From: Vicingus serpentipes
Lineage (GTDB): Bacteria; Bacteroidota; Bacteroidia; Flavobacteriales_E; Vicingaceae
Assembly: GCA_024103385.1 (NCBI GenBank)
Contig: JAGFIT010000087.1
Location: 28,707-92,706, forward strand
DNA length: 64,000 bases
Direction of reading: 5' to 3'
Shown here: piece by piece, positions 33,253 through 42,868 of the stretch
How positions within the stretch are numbered: position 1 is the first letter of the stretch
Layout: the number at the start of each line of letters is the position of its first letter
Made by a program: the position numbers and the translations under genes
The notes under the pieces: generated by a model
Seen by the model: the letters and a program-made list of their open reading frames with translations, nothing else
Told to the model about the DNA's origin: nothing
The model's database searches: none

Positions 33253-34293
33253 ATGCTCAATAAGAAAAAACTATACTGGGTTTCTCAAATAATAGGCTGG
33301 CTAGTTTATGTATTAATTGCAGGTTTTTTCAATCTCCTTAATAACAATGAACTAAATGCTGAATTAATAGTTAGTTTATTGTGCATATACTTAATTGGTA
33401 TCACTATTTCTCATATTTACCGAACAGTGATAGTGAGGTTAAATTGGATGCGCTACAACATCACTCATTTAATCCCTAGAGTATTAATGGGTGTTATCGT
33501 TTTTGGAACCATCGTTTACTTTATCCAAACCATTGTATTAGACATCATTATAACCAACACTCTTTACCAATTTAGCTTTGCTGATGCTTTTCCAAAAATT
33601 ATCAATTGGACATTACTTTTTCTTTTGTGGTCATTGTTCTATTTTTTGTTTCACTTTATTAATAACTATAAGAAAGAAGAAATAAAAAACTTGAAATGGC
33701 AAGCTACTAAAAACGAAATAGAATTAAATAAAATAAAATCCCAACTTAACCCCCATTTTATTTTTAATTCTATGAACAGTATAAGAGCATTAGTAGACGA
33801 AAACCCGATGTTAGCAAAAGATGCCATTACACAACTTTCTAATGTGCTTAGAAATTCTTTATTGATGGGAAAGAAAAAAGTAATTCCTTTTAATGAAGAA
33901 TTAAAACTAGTAAATGATTATTTAAACCTAGAAAAAACACGTTTTGAAGAACGCTTAATCATCAAAAAAAATATTGATAAAATAACCGAATCCTTTTTAG
34001 TCCCCCCTTTAATGGTTCAAACATTAGTTGAAAATGGAATAAAGCATGGAACTTCGCAATTACCCAAAGGAGGAGAGATAAAAATTGATTCTCGAATAGA
34101 AAATGATTCTCTAATTATTACCATATACAATGATGGGTATTATGACGAAACTCAACAACCCGAGACAGGTTTTGGATTAATAAACACCAAACAACGTTTA
34201 CAACTGTTATATGGAGATCATGCACACTTTAAAATAGTTAATGAAGATGGAAAAGTAAAAACAGAACTCATTATTCCAAAAGATATTATCTAA
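33253..34293 (+). CDS. LytS-type sensor histidine kinase
   Basis: The 346-residue inner-membrane kinase has four helices in the first 135 residues, starting at LYWVSQIIGWLVYVLI and ending near INWTLLFLLWSLFYFLF. A short coiled stretch leads to the His_kinase domain with the phospho-accepting histidine in QLNPHFIFNSMNSI (about 172-185). The ATP-binding domain contains VPPLMVQTLVENGIKHG and GFGLINTKQRLQLLYG. The LytTR regulator gene starts 14 bases later. The signal sensed is unknown. Confidence 0.93.
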   Translation: MLNKKKLYWVSQIIGWLVYVLIAGFFNLLNNNELNAELIVSLLCIYLIGITISHIYRTVIVRLNWMRYNITHLIPRVLMGVIVFGTIVYFIQTIVLDIIITNTLYQFSFADAFPKIINWTLLFLLWSLFYFLFHFINNYKKEEIKNLKWQATKNEIELNKIKSQLNPHFIFNSMNSIRALVDENPMLAKDAITQLSNVLRNSLLMGKKKVIPFNEELKLVNDYLNLEKTRFEERLIIKKNIDKITESFLVPPLMVQTLVENGIKHGTSQLPKGGEIKIDSRIENDSLIITIYNDGYYDETQQPETGFGLINTKQRLQLLYGDHAHFKIVNEDGKVKTELIIPKDII

Positions 34294-34307
34294 TAAAACA
34301 AAAATTT

Positions 34308-35015
34308 ATGCAAGCAATTATTGTTGATGACGAACGACTCGCAAGAAAAGAACTACGAACCCTATTGGCTTCATTTCCAGATATAAAAATTATTGGGGAA
34401 TGTGACAATGCTAACGATGCTATTACAGAAATTGATAAATTAAAACCTGACTTAATCTTCTTGGACATACATATGCCGTGTAAAGATGGTTTTAGTGTTT
34501 TAGAAGAACTCCATCATATACCACAAGTCATATTTGTTACCGCTTACGATGAGTATGCCATCAAAGCTTTTGAAGTAAATGCACTTGATTATTTATTGAA
34601 ACCTGTACAATCAGATCGATTAGAAGAAGCCATCAAAAAATTAACAAAAGAAACTCCTATTTCTAAAGAAAATGATAAACTAAACCTTAACGATTCGGTA
34701 TTTGTAAAAGACGGAGACAACTGTTGGTTTGTCAAACTAAAAGATGTCCCTATGTTTGAATCAGAAGGCAATTATGTTCGAGTTTATTTTGAGAATCATA
34801 AACCATTGATTCTAAAATCGTTAAATAATTTAGAAACAAAGCTCGATGAAAAATATTTTTTTCGAGCCAACCGCAAATTAATTATTAACCTCAACTGGAT
34901 AGACAAAATAGAAAATTGGTTTAATGGCGGACTAATGGTAGATATGAAAAATGGAAAGAAAGTAGAAATATCTAGACGTCAAACCAGTAAACTAAAAAAC
35001 ATGAAAAGTTTATAG
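34308..35015 (+). CDS. LytTR-family response regulator
   Basis: The 235-residue regulator has a receiver domain (1-120) with the acidic pair VDDE, the phospho-acceptor aspartate in DLIFLDIHMPCKDG, and the lysine in YLLKPVQ. A LytTR DNA-binding domain follows at about 135-235 (FESEGNYVRVYF, RANRKLIINLNWI, VEISRRQTSKLK). It pairs with the LytS-type kinase just upstream and probably binds direct repeats in target promoters. Targets are unknown. Confidence 0.95.
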   Translation: MQAIIVDDERLARKELRTLLASFPDIKIIGECDNANDAITEIDKLKPDLIFLDIHMPCKDGFSVLEELHHIPQVIFVTAYDEYAIKAFEVNALDYLLKPVQSDRLEEAIKKLTKETPISKENDKLNLNDSVFVKDGDNCWFVKLKDVPMFESEGNYVRVYFENHKPLILKSLNNLETKLDEKYFFRANRKLIINLNWIDKIENWFNGGLMVDMKNGKKVEISRRQTSKLKNMKSL

Positions 35016-35135
35016 CCTATTTTTTTAATTTATCTATAAATTGGTGTAATTAGTGGGCGTTTTTCTCAATTACGTATAAAAAGTAATGCTTCCTATTGAT
35101 TTTATTCGGATATTGAAGATTCTAGGTGACTAACT

Positions 35136-35531
35136 ATGGAAGTAATTAAGATTAAACCAACGAATGTTTCTCCTGAAATTATTCTTGATATGAAAAATAA
35201 TATTTTTTCTATTAGGGGTAAATCCGTGGTATCTGAAGTGGATAGTTTCTACGCTCCCGTACTCGATTGGTTAGAAAAAGCAGAAGGCAGACTGCATCAT
35301 AAAATGGAATTTGTTTTTGATTTAGAATATTTCAATATTTTCTCTTCCAAAAGAATACTTTTTATTCTATACCGATTAAGTGAGTTAAAAAAATTAGGCG
35401 CAGATATTTCTATCGTTTGGCATTTCTCGGCCGAGGATGACGATATGAAAGAAGTAGGAGAGGATTTTGCCTGTATGGTTAACCTTCCTTTTGAGTTTGT
35501 CTGTAAGTCACTTGATCCCGAATTAATTTAA
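35136..35531 (+). CDS. SiaC-family (DUF1987) regulatory phosphoprotein
   Basis: The 131-residue protein matches DUF1987/SiaC, small proteins switched by phosphorylation that control biofilm or diguanylate cyclase activity in Pseudomonas. Landmarks are KPTNVSPEIILDM, FSIRGKSVVSEVDSFYAPVLDWL, the EFVFDLEYFNIFSSKRIL segment with the candidate serine/threonine region, and SIVWHFSAEDDDMKEVGEDFA. It stands alone without the usual SiaA/SiaB partners nearby, so its kinase and target are not shown here. Confidence 0.85.
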   Translation: MEVIKIKPTNVSPEIILDMKNNIFSIRGKSVVSEVDSFYAPVLDWLEKAEGRLHHKMEFVFDLEYFNIFSSKRILFILYRLSELKKLGADISIVWHFSAEDDDMKEVGEDFACMVNLPFEFVCKSLDPELI

Positions 35532-35655
35532 TCCTTAAATACTTTTTTTTAATATTATTGTTCACCTTTGCACCTGCATTGCGTTTTGACTAAGTTTAGT
35601 TACGCAAAAAAATATTTTATAAAATAATTGCTGAATAAACGTTTAAATTAACTAC

Positions 35656-36288
35656 ATGAAAAATATATCAATTGCCTTAAATGGCGTTTTAATAGTTGCT
35701 ATTGCTATTTTATATTACTTGCATTTCTCTACACCAAGTCCCGTTAATTTAGCAAATAACGACACTACTGAAGAAAAAGAAGAAATGCCTATAGATGTTG
35801 AAACGGTAATAAATACTAATGCAAAAGTGGGATACATTAACATTGATTCTTTACAAGAGAAATATAAATTGTATGAAGAACTAATTAACCAACTTAAAGC
35901 AAAACAAAAAAAATACGAAAGAGAAATAACAGCAAAATCTTCCGTTTTTGAGAAAAAAGTGCAAGAATTTCAACAAAAAGCAGCAACAATGACCCAATTT
36001 GAAGGGCAAATAAAGCAAAAAGAGTTAGCCGAAGAAGAACAAAAATTATACAAAATGAGAGATGATTTTGCTGTCCAATTTCAAGATGAAGAACGAAAAT
36101 TAAATGATCAATTTCAAAAGAAAGTAAAAACCTTTATCCAAGAGCACAACAAAACGGCTGATTTTGAAATTATTATTGGTGCCTCTGAATTGGGAAATCT
36201 GGTTCTTGATCATAAAAAAAATATTGATATTACTGACATTGTAGTAAAGGGTTTAAACGAACAATACCAAGCAGAAAAAAAGAAATAA
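35656..36288 (+). CDS. OmpH/Skp-family periplasmic chaperone-like protein
   Basis: The 210-residue protein has an N-terminal membrane anchor (about 5-23), a short acidic spacer, and the Skp start VGYINIDSLQEKYKLYEEL. A long charged coiled coil follows (about 75-155, rich in Lys/Gln/Glu), and the C-terminal FEIIIGASELGNLVLDHKKNIDITDIVV. Skp proteins hold unfolded outer-membrane proteins in the periplasm. The anchor rather than a cleaved signal peptide is common for Bacteroidota versions. It overlaps the DUF4924 gene (TAATG). A weak inverted repeat TTGCGT/ACGCAA (35579-35607) is in its leader. Confidence 0.87.
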   Translation: MKNISIALNGVLIVAIAILYYLHFSTPSPVNLANNDTTEEKEEMPIDVETVINTNAKVGYINIDSLQEKYKLYEELINQLKAKQKKYEREITAKSSVFEKKVQEFQQKAATMTQFEGQIKQKELAEEEQKLYKMRDDFAVQFQDEERKLNDQFQKKVKTFIQEHNKTADFEIIIGASELGNLVLDHKKNIDITDIVVKGLNEQYQAEKKK

Positions 36289-36851
36289 TGCTTATTGCTC
36301 AAGAAAAAAAGAAAACCAATATTGCTGAATATATCTTATATATGTGGCAAATAGAAGATATTATTCGTTCTAATAACTTTGATTTAACTCAAATTAATGA
36401 TACCGTAATTAAAAAATTTAATGCCCCCCTCAGCGTTCAATATGATATGAAATTATGGTATCAAAACTTAATAGAACAAATGATGAAGGAAGGTATTGCC
36501 GATAAGGGACACCTTAAAAACACGATGACTTATATTGACGAATTGAATAACCTTCACAATTCCTTATTAACCACGATTCAGGATGTTCAATACCAAGAAA
36601 AATACCTACAAACAAAAGATAACATTAACAACTTTATCATCAAATCAGGGGGGGAAGGAAAAAACGAAATACACATCTGTTTAAATGCTCTTTATGGCTA
36701 TTTGTTGTTAAAATTAAGGAAGACTGAAATTAGTCAGGCAACTAAAGAAGCTATGATTACGTTTAGTACATTATTAGCTATTTTAGTTGACCGATATAAT
36801 AAACTTCAAAAAGGAGAGTTAACAATACTATCTGAAGAAAAAAAAAACTAG
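36288..36851 (+). CDS. DUF4924 family protein
   Basis: The 187-residue, mostly helical cytoplasmic protein matches DUF4924, a Bacteroidota family of unknown function. It begins IAQEKKKTNIAEYILYMWQIED and contains WYQNLIEQMMKEGI and HICLNALYGYLLLKLRK. Its ATG overlaps the OmpH-like stop by one base, so the two genes are cotranscribed. Confidence 0.82.
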   Translation: MLIAQEKKKTNIAEYILYMWQIEDIIRSNNFDLTQINDTVIKKFNAPLSVQYDMKLWYQNLIEQMMKEGIADKGHLKNTMTYIDELNNLHNSLLTTIQDVQYQEKYLQTKDNINNFIIKSGGEGKNEIHICLNALYGYLLLKLRKTEISQATKEAMITFSTLLAILVDRYNKLQKGELTILSEEKKN

Positions 36852-36876
36852 ATCACAACTTACCGCCTTTAGGGCA

Positions 36877-36884
36877 GTAAATTT
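36877..36884 (+). promoter_or_regulatory. -7 box of the T9SS type B protein gene
   Basis: TAAATTTG ends 15 bases before the TTG start at 36900 and supports that unusual start. A hairpin (TTAC/GTAA arms, 36859-36880) overlaps the box and may terminate the preceding gene or act as an operator. Confidence 0.45.
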
Positions 36885-36899
36885 GTCTAATTATTAGTT

Positions 36900-38435
36900 T
36901 TGAAAGCCACCATATCCATACTATTTACTATACTTTCATTTATTCAATTGAATGGACAATGTGTACCAAAAAGTGGTCCTTTAACCCCTATAATTGTAGA
37001 TTCCGTAACTGTAGATTCTTTAGGGAACATTGGTATATGTTGGCAAGCAAGTCCTGACCCTAGTCTTCTTAGGTATTATCTCTTTCGTGTAAATACACTA
37101 ACGGGATCTAATGACGTAATTGATTCCATAACTCCTCCAACTAATTGTTTTACGATTTTAGCCGCTAATAACAATTCCAATACCACTACCGAAGAATATG
37201 CTATTGGTGTGCGAGATAGTTGTGATAACACTATGCTAACTGTTTTAGATTATCACAATACCATTTTTCTACAAAGCACTCCTAATCCCTGTACAGAATC
37301 TATTTTGTTAAATTGGAATGCTTATAATGATTTTCAATCCGGGTTAAATGTTTTGTACAAGATATATGTTCGTGAAAACTCAGGAGCTTATGTTTTAGCT
37401 GGCACTACCAACTCTACTAGTTATAATTATACCGGAGTCAACCAAGGTTCTATATATGATTTTTATGTGAGAGGTGTTGAAAATGGAGGGGTTGGTCCTT
37501 TTAGCTCTTCTTCTAATGTCATCTCTGTTAACACTAACTTTTTCTTAAAAAATCCATCTTTTATTTATTCCTACACCGCTACTGTTATCGATTCTCAACA
37601 AATTGATTTGCAATTTTACGTAGATACAGCAGCAGACGCCAAAGAATACGTTATTACAAGAGCATTAAGCGCTTTTGGAAATTATGAAGCCGTTGCTTCT
37701 GTTTCTGCCTATGCAGGCATGAATCCAATGATTACCTATTCCGACTTTAGTGTAGATGCCAACTACCAATCTTATTATTATAAAGTAAATGCCATTAATA
37801 GCTGTGGCGATTTAAAATTAACTTCCAATATATCAAAAACAATCCTTTTAAAAGCAACTTCAGACAACCTCAAAGCACTTAACACCCTTTCTTTTAATGC
37901 TTATGATTATTGGCAAGGAGGAGCAAGTAGATATGATATTTATAGATCTGTGGGGGGCATTTGGGATCCTGCTCCAATTGGATCAACGGCTGACTTCCTT
38001 GATACGACAACATACACTGATGACGTAACGTATCTACTTACAGGTACTGGAGAATTTTGCTACAAAGTAATAGCTGTAGAAAACCCTATTGGACATGTTG
38101 CTAATTTACCTGCTGCCTCAAGTTCATCTAATGAATCTTGCACAAAACATACTCCTATATTTTTTATTCCTAACGCTTTTGCTCCTGATGGAGAGTACAA
38201 CCCTGTTTTCAAACCTATTCTTAATTATTTAGAACCTTCTAGCTACTCATTAACTATTTATGATAGATGGGGGCATGAGATATTTAGAACGGAGGATATT
38301 ACCGAAGGATGGAATGGACAATTTAATAATTCGGGGGAGAAATGTTCTTCTGGGACTTACATTTACCTCATCCAATATATATCTGCAGAAAAAGAAGAAT
38401 TCCAACAGCGAGGAAAAGTCCATTTACTTTTCTAA
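36900..38435 (+). CDS. secreted fibronectin-type protein with T9SS type B sorting domain
   Basis: The 511-residue secreted protein starts at TTG 36900, since no ATG precedes the signal peptide (LFTILSFIQLNGQC). Beta-sandwich repeats resembling fibronectin type III lie in the middle, for example SYNYTGVNQGSIYDFYVRG near 180 and residues 330-420. The C-terminus from about 425 is the gliding-motility-associated CHU_C domain: FFIPNAFAPDGEYNPVFKP, YSLTIYDRWGHEIF, W-GQFN, and a final QQRGKVHLLF. It is exported and attached or released by T9SS. Its 3' end overlaps fdhD by 12 bases. Confidence 0.88.
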   Translation: MKATISILFTILSFIQLNGQCVPKSGPLTPIIVDSVTVDSLGNIGICWQASPDPSLLRYYLFRVNTLTGSNDVIDSITPPTNCFTILAANNNSNTTTEEYAIGVRDSCDNTMLTVLDYHNTIFLQSTPNPCTESILLNWNAYNDFQSGLNVLYKIYVRENSGAYVLAGTTNSTSYNYTGVNQGSIYDFYVRGVENGGVGPFSSSSNVISVNTNFFLKNPSFIYSYTATVIDSQQIDLQFYVDTAADAKEYVITRALSAFGNYEAVASVSAYAGMNPMITYSDFSVDANYQSYYYKVNAINSCGDLKLTSNISKTILLKATSDNLKALNTLSFNAYDYWQGGASRYDIYRSVGGIWDPAPIGSTADFLDTTTYTDDVTYLLTGTGEFCYKVIAVENPIGHVANLPAASSSSNESCTKHTPIFFIPNAFAPDGEYNPVFKPILNYLEPSSYSLTIYDRWGHEIFRTEDITEGWNGQFNNSGEKCSSGTYIYLIQYISAEKEEFQQRGKVHLLF

Positions 38436-39218
38436 TATCCGGTAAGGATGAGAATAACAAGTTGCTTTATCTTCTCGACAAAAACCTAATAAAGTTACTC
38501 CCAGCTCTTTTGCAAAATCAACCGCCAATGTAGAAGGAGCAGAAACAGCTCCTAAGATTGGTATTTTAGCAGCAAACACTTTTGTTACAATTTCATAAGA
38601 TATTCTTCCACTCACCACCATGCATTTAGCATCGTTGAGTAAATCATTATTTACCACATAACCTATCACTTTATCCACTGCATTGTGTCTTCCTATATCT
38701 TCCATTATAGTAATTAAATCACTATTAGATGTAAAAGCTGCCGCGGCATGAGATCCTCCCGATTGATGAAATGTTGGCTGCCCTTTTTTCATGGCTTCAA
38801 ACATTTTAAATAAATTCTTTATTTTTAGTTTATTAGCATCATCAATTTGTTTTTCATTTTGATAATCTTCCAACTCTCTTTTTCCACAAATACCACATGA
38901 AGAAACAGACAATATACTTCTACTGTTTAAATACCCTTTACCCAACATTTTTTTATCTATAACGATGTTAGCTTCCGTTATTGCTTTCTCTTCATTTTCA
39001 GAAAATTCGATAGTTAAATTTTCTTTTCCCTTATATATATCTTCAGAAAACAATAACCCTCTAATTAAATCCTCATCATTCCCCGGAGTTCTCATAGTAA
39101 CAGTAAAGGGCTGTTGATTGATGGTAATTTGTAAAGCACGTTCTACTGTCAAATTATCATCAACATTGACCATTTTTTCCCCACAAAATTTCCTTCCTTG
39201 ATAATTATCTATTGCCAT
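38424..39218 (-). CDS. fdhD: formate dehydrogenase accessory sulfurtransferase FdhD
   Basis: FdhD passes sulfur from a cysteine desulfurase to the molybdenum cofactor of formate dehydrogenase. The 264-residue protein has the catalytic cysteine pair in SSCGICGKREL (about 106-116), PTFHQSGGSHAAAAF, MEDIGRHNAVDKVIG and VSGRISYEIVTK, all family landmarks. No formate dehydrogenase or cofactor gene is in the window, so its client lies elsewhere. It follows trmN6 by 10 bases on the same strand. Confidence 0.95.
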   Translation of the reverse strand: MAIDNYQGRKFCGEKMVNVDDNLTVERALQITINQQPFTVTMRTPGNDEDLIRGLLFSEDIYKGKENLTIEFSENEEKAITEANIVIDKKMLGKGYLNSRSILSVSSCGICGKRELEDYQNEKQIDDANKLKIKNLFKMFEAMKKGQPTFHQSGGSHAAAAFTSNSDLITIMEDIGRHNAVDKVIGYVVNNDLLNDAKCMVVSGRISYEIVTKVFAAKIPILGAVSAPSTLAVDFAKELGVTLLGFCREDKATCYSHPYRILEK

Positions 39219-39228
39219 GACATTCCAC

Positions 39229-39933
39229 CTAAAAATTCAAATAAAAATCTTGGGTTAAATTTATGTATTCTTTTGTGTATTGATGCCTTTTTTCCGTTTC
39301 AATTGTTAATTCTTCTTCTATAACAGGTAGCATAGCATAAGAAAACTCCATTAACACCCTTTTAGGGATTTTATTAATGTTGGGTTTTACGCTACATTTT
39401 CTATTTAAAAACAACTCTCTCCCCTTTGCTTCCTCAATAAATAGTTGAGCTTCATTTACTGGTAAAACAACAGCAAATATACCTTCTCGTTTTAATAAGC
39501 GCTTTACCGCAACAATCAATTGATTATAAGGCAGTTCATCTGCATGTCTTGCTCTATTCCTAGCTTCTTCACTTGCTTTAGAGGAATTGATAAAATAAGG
39601 AGGATTGGAAAAAATAAGGTCATATTTCTTCTCTGTTTTAAAAAGTTGAATGGATTGATGCTGAATGTGAACTCTATTTTTCCATGGGCTATTACCTACA
39701 TTTATCATGGCTTGTTGATAAGCGTTTTCATCAACATCTATTGCATCTATTTGAGCTGTACTCGTTCTCTGAGCCAACATTAATGATAATAATCCAGTAC
39801 CTGTACCTATGTCTAGTAAATCTCCTTCTTTAGGAGTTAACCATGCCCCTAATAAAACAGCATCTGTACCTACTTTCATCGCAGACAAATCTTGCTGGAT
39901 AGCAAATTGCTTAAATTGAAATGAATTCAACAT
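39229..39933 (-). CDS. tRNA1(Val) (adenine(37)-N6)-methyltransferase-like
   Basis: This 234-residue class I methyltransferase of the YfiC/TrmN6 family probably modifies A37 of tRNA-Val. It opens FKQFAIQQDLSAMKVGTDAVLLGAWL, has the SAM-binding motif LLDIGTGTGLLSLMLAQR, and the catalytic NPPYF motif of N6-adenine methyltransferases at about 110. The length is normal. It lies between plsC and fdhD with gaps of 9 and 10 bases, so the three are probably one transcript. Confidence 0.9.
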   Translation of the reverse strand: MLNSFQFKQFAIQQDLSAMKVGTDAVLLGAWLTPKEGDLLDIGTGTGLLSLMLAQRTSTAQIDAIDVDENAYQQAMINVGNSPWKNRVHIQHQSIQLFKTEKKYDLIFSNPPYFINSSKASEEARNRARHADELPYNQLIVAVKRLLKREGIFAVVLPVNEAQLFIEEAKGRELFLNRKCSVKPNINKIPKRVLMEFSYAMLPVIEEELTIETEKRHQYTKEYINLTQDFYLNF

Positions 39934-39942
39934 ACCATTCCC

Positions 39943-40647
39943 TTAAGATGTCTGTTGCATATTGATGATAGCATTACGAGTAAGCTCCATCAATCCTTTT
40001 AAATTGTCATTACCATATGCAGTAGTATCAATTGGCTGTCCAATTTTCACAACAACATCACTTGGAGTAATTGTGCTTGCATTTTTAGACCATACCTGAT
40101 AAGTTCCTTTAATACTAACTGGAATTATTTTTACTCCTGCTTGAACAGCCAAATGAAAAGCTCCTTTTTTAAAAGGCCCAACATTCCCATCATTACTTCT
40201 TGTCCCCTCAGGATACATCACCACACTTTTGCCTTGCTTAATTTTTTCTGCCGCTTTTTTTAAACTTGCAGCTGCTTTTACTCTGCTTTTTCTGTCTATA
40301 AAAATATGCCCTGCTACCAACATGTACCAACCTACTACTGGAGTCCACATCAACTCTTTTTTACCTATAAAATGTAAGTTAACAGGTAGTGCGTTACACA
40401 AACAAGCAATGTCTAGATGTGAACAGTGGTTCGCCACAAAAATAACAGGTTCGCCTTGTGGCACATTTTCTTTTCCTATAGTTGTTAATTTAATTCCAAC
40501 AATTCTCATTAATACTGGTGCAAAAAACGTTCGAGCAACTAATAAAGGAAATTGACGATTTAATGTTAAAGGAATAAATAATGGAGCTAATATCATCAAA
40601 GAGAATGTCCAAAAAATCATAAAAAACATTCGAAATGCAGAAACCAT
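39943..40647 (-). CDS. plsC: 1-acyl-sn-glycerol-3-phosphate acyltransferase
   Basis: PlsC adds the second acyl chain to make phosphatidic acid at the inner membrane. The 234-residue protein has an N-terminal hydrophobic segment (about 5-30), the HX4D catalytic motif in ANHCSHLDIA (about 73-78), IFIDRKSR, YPEGTRSNDG and IIPVSIKGT, the standard acyltransferase blocks. It is followed by trmN6 after 9 bases. Confidence 0.93.
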   Translation of the reverse strand: MVSAFRMFFMIFWTFSLMILAPLFIPLTLNRQFPLLVARTFFAPVLMRIVGIKLTTIGKENVPQGEPVIFVANHCSHLDIACLCNALPVNLHFIGKKELMWTPVVGWYMLVAGHIFIDRKSRVKAAASLKKAAEKIKQGKSVVMYPEGTRSNDGNVGPFKKGAFHLAVQAGVKIIPVSIKGTYQVWSKNASTITPSDVVVKIGQPIDTTAYGNDNLKGLMELTRNAIINMQQTS

Positions 40648-40703
40648 ACTATATGTAATTAAGAATTGTAAAACTAAACTTTTTATACCCTTAAAAAAAG
40701 TAC

Positions 40704-41492
40704 TTAATCGGCCGAAAAAGGATTGTTTAACACCTCTATAAGAGAGGGAATAAAATGTTGATACCTGCTATATAGATCTGACAACCTCAGGAGCGAAAAA
40801 GCAGCTTCCTTTTCCGTAGGGTTTTTGGGTTCCATTCTTTGTTTTCCCACTCCAATCAACTTCTGTTGGAATAAATTGTACACCTCATAATCCATGTAAT
40901 GACTAGCATAAATGTAACGTGTCCTTTTTTTTCCTCTAGAAGTAAATGTTTCTTTTTTGATTTGATACCAATTAATAAAGAGCACAAAACTCGCATCATG
41001 CTCTTCCATTAACGCTGTAAATTCGTTTTTAGGAAATTGCTGAATATCTACCCCATAATGATTTTTCCCTTTGAACTTCGCATCAACATATTTAACATAT
41101 TGCTTATAAGATTGATATCCTTTTGCGGTAATAGGAAGAAATGTAAAATTCTCATCTTCATAAATAGCCAACTGGTTTAAAATTGCTTTTTGATAAGCAT
41201 TAAAAACCATTGAAGTTTCAATCTCATTTTTTTCTGCTATTTCTTCTAATGTAAAATCAGAAACAAACTCAAATCGACCATAAGGAATCACCAACACTTT
41301 TTTTTTGTTGGAGGTTTGGGAAAAGGAGGAAAATACAACTCCTAAAAATAAAAAAATCAGGAAAGTTCTTTTTACTACGTCATTGCGAACAAAGGATGAG
41401 TGAAGCAATTTTACCAATGAAATCGATTCCTGTTTTTGCTTTCGTAAAACACTCACAATGACAATACTTTTAATATTACTAAAATTATTCAC
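40704..41492 (-). CDS. exported protein of unknown function, start altered by a repeat
   Basis: The frame opens with GTG 41492, sharing its G with the tyrS stop, and gives 262 residues. The first 40 or so are largely encoded by an 84-base dispersed repeat (41379-41462). A signal peptide (KRTFLIFLFLGVVFSSFSQ) begins only after it. No ATG lies between, so the start could be GTG 41492 or a TTG in the repeat. The mature part (VLVIPYGRFEF, DASFVLFINWYQIK, KRTRYIYASHYMDYEVYNL) matches no domain I know. The true start may have been lost to the insertion. Confidence 0.6.
   Translation of the reverse strand: MNNFSNIKSIVIVSVLRKQKQESISLVKLLHSSFVRNDVVKRTFLIFLFLGVVFSSFSQTSNKKKVLVIPYGRFEFVSDFTLEEIAEKNEIETSMVFNAYQKAILNQLAIYEDENFTFLPITAKGYQSYKQYVKYVDAKFKGKNHYGVDIQQFPKNEFTALMEEHDASFVLFINWYQIKKETFTSRGKKRTRYIYASHYMDYEVYNLFQQKLIGVGKQRMEPKNPTEKEAAFSLLRLSDLYSRYQHFIPSLIEVLNNPFSAD
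41379..41462 (-). repeat. 84-base dispersed repeat with terminal inverted repeats
   Basis: The ends GTCATTGCGAAC and CACTCACAATGAC are inverted copies sharing GTCATTG-GA. It also contains GAAGCAATT and TTGCTTTCG strings, like the widespread 'GTCATTGCGA...GAAGCAAT' repeats seen in many bacterial genomes. Its length is a multiple of three, so the frame of the surrounding gene stays open. Confidence 0.7.
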
Positions 41493-42772
41493 TATACCGC
41501 TTTAACTAAAAAATAGTTTTTCTTCCCTCGTTGAATTAAAATGTACTTCCCGTTAATTAGATCACCACTATTCAATACTTTATCCTCCTTCACTTTATCT
41601 TTATTAACGCTAATAGAACCTTCTTGTAATGCTCTTCTTGCTTCTCCTCCTGATTTTAAGAAATTAGTAACTGTAGATAACGCATCAACAATAGGCAATC
41701 CTTTTTCCATTTCAGCTTTAGCGATTTCTGCCTGAGGCACTCCCTCAAACACATCATTAAAAATAGCTTCGGGCATACTTTTTAATCCTTCAACAGCTTC
41801 TTCTCCTTTTTTAAATAAGATTTCTGATGCATTAATTGCCGCAGCTAGGTCTTCTTCAGAATGCACTCTTACAGTAATATCTTCCGCCAATGCTTTTTGT
41901 AAAACTCTTAAATGCGGTGCTTCAGCATGTTCTTTCTCCAATGCTTCAATTTCTTCTTTTGTTTTTAAAGTGAAAATTCTGATATAGTTGGCAGCATCTT
42001 CATCTGAAGCATTGATCCAATATTGATAAAACTTGTAAGGTGATGTTTTTGTTTTATCCAACCACACATTCCCCCCTTCTGTTTTTCCAAACTTTGTTCC
42101 ATCTGCTTTTTTAATTAATGGGGTAGTTACCGCAAAGGCTTCATTTCCTGATTTTCTTCTAATCAACTCCGTACCTGTTACTATATTTCCCCATTGGTCT
42201 GAACCACCCAACTGCACTTTACAATTTTTATGTTCGTTTAACCAATAAAAGTCATACCCTTGAACCAATTGATAACTAAATTCTGTAAATGACATCCCTG
42301 TTTCCAAACGAGATTTTACCGAATCTTTAGCCAACATGTAATTGATTGAAATGTGTTTTCCCACATCTCTGATAAAATCCAAGAAACTAAAATTTTCAAA
42401 CCAGTCATAATTATTGACCATCTCGGCCGAATTCTCTCCACAGTCAAAATCTAAAAACTGTTCCAATTGTTTTTTGATACAAGCCACATTGTGGTTGAGT
42501 GTTTCCGTATCCAATAAATTTCTTTCTGCAGATTTCCCTGAAGGATCACCCACCATACCCGTAGCACCACCAACCAACGCATACGGTTTATGACCTGCTT
42601 TTTGCAAGTGCACCAATATCATAATTTGCACCAAACTACCAATGTGTAACGAATCTCCTGTAGGATCAAATCCAATATAGGCCGAAGTCATTTCTTTGGC
42701 AAATTGTTCTTCTGTTCCCGGCATCATGTCGTGTATCATGCCTCTCCATTGTAGTTCTTTGATGAAATTCAT
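41492..42772 (-). CDS. tyrS: tyrosyl-tRNA synthetase
   Basis: TyrS charges tRNA-Tyr. The 426-residue class I synthetase has the HIGH-type motif in [17 protein letters not shown] (about 34-50), [12 protein letters not shown] and GGSDQWGNI in the tyrosine site, and the KMSKS-equivalent KFGKTEGG (about 231-238). A C-terminal S4 RNA-binding domain follows from about 355 ([17 protein letters not shown]). It is full length. Its stop overlaps the start of the next gene. Confidence 0.97.
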   Translation of the reverse strand: MNFIKELQWRGMIHDMMPGTEEQFAKEMTSAYIGFDPTGDSLHIGSLVQIMILVHLQKAGHKPYALVGGATGMVGDPSGKSAERNLLDTETLNHNVACIKKQLEQFLDFDCGENSAEMVNNYDWFENFSFLDFIRDVGKHISINYMLAKDSVKSRLETGMSFTEFSYQLVQGYDFYWLNEHKNCKVQLGGSDQWGNIVTGTELIRRKSGNEAFAVTTPLIKKADGTKFGKTEGGNVWLDKTKTSPYKFYQYWINASDEDAANYIRIFTLKTKEEIEALEKEHAEAPHLRVLQKALAEDITVRVHSEEDLAAAINASEILFKKGEEAVEGLKSMPEAIFNDVFEGVPQAEIAKAEMEKGLPIVDALSTVTNFLKSGGEARRALQEGSISVNKDKVKEDKVLNSGDLINGKYILIQRGKKNYFLVKAV

Positions 42773-42842
42773 TGTTGTTATTATTTTAAGGACGTAAAGT
42801 TAGTAATAATGTGTTTAAGTGATGAGGTAATTTAGTTATAGG

Positions 42843-42850
42843 TATATTTG
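42843..42850 (+). promoter_or_regulatory. -7 box before the second DUF1801 gene
   Basis: TATATTTG ends 18 bases before the ATG at 42869. Confidence 0.5.
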
Positions 42851-42868
42851 AGTTAAAGTATTATTAAA

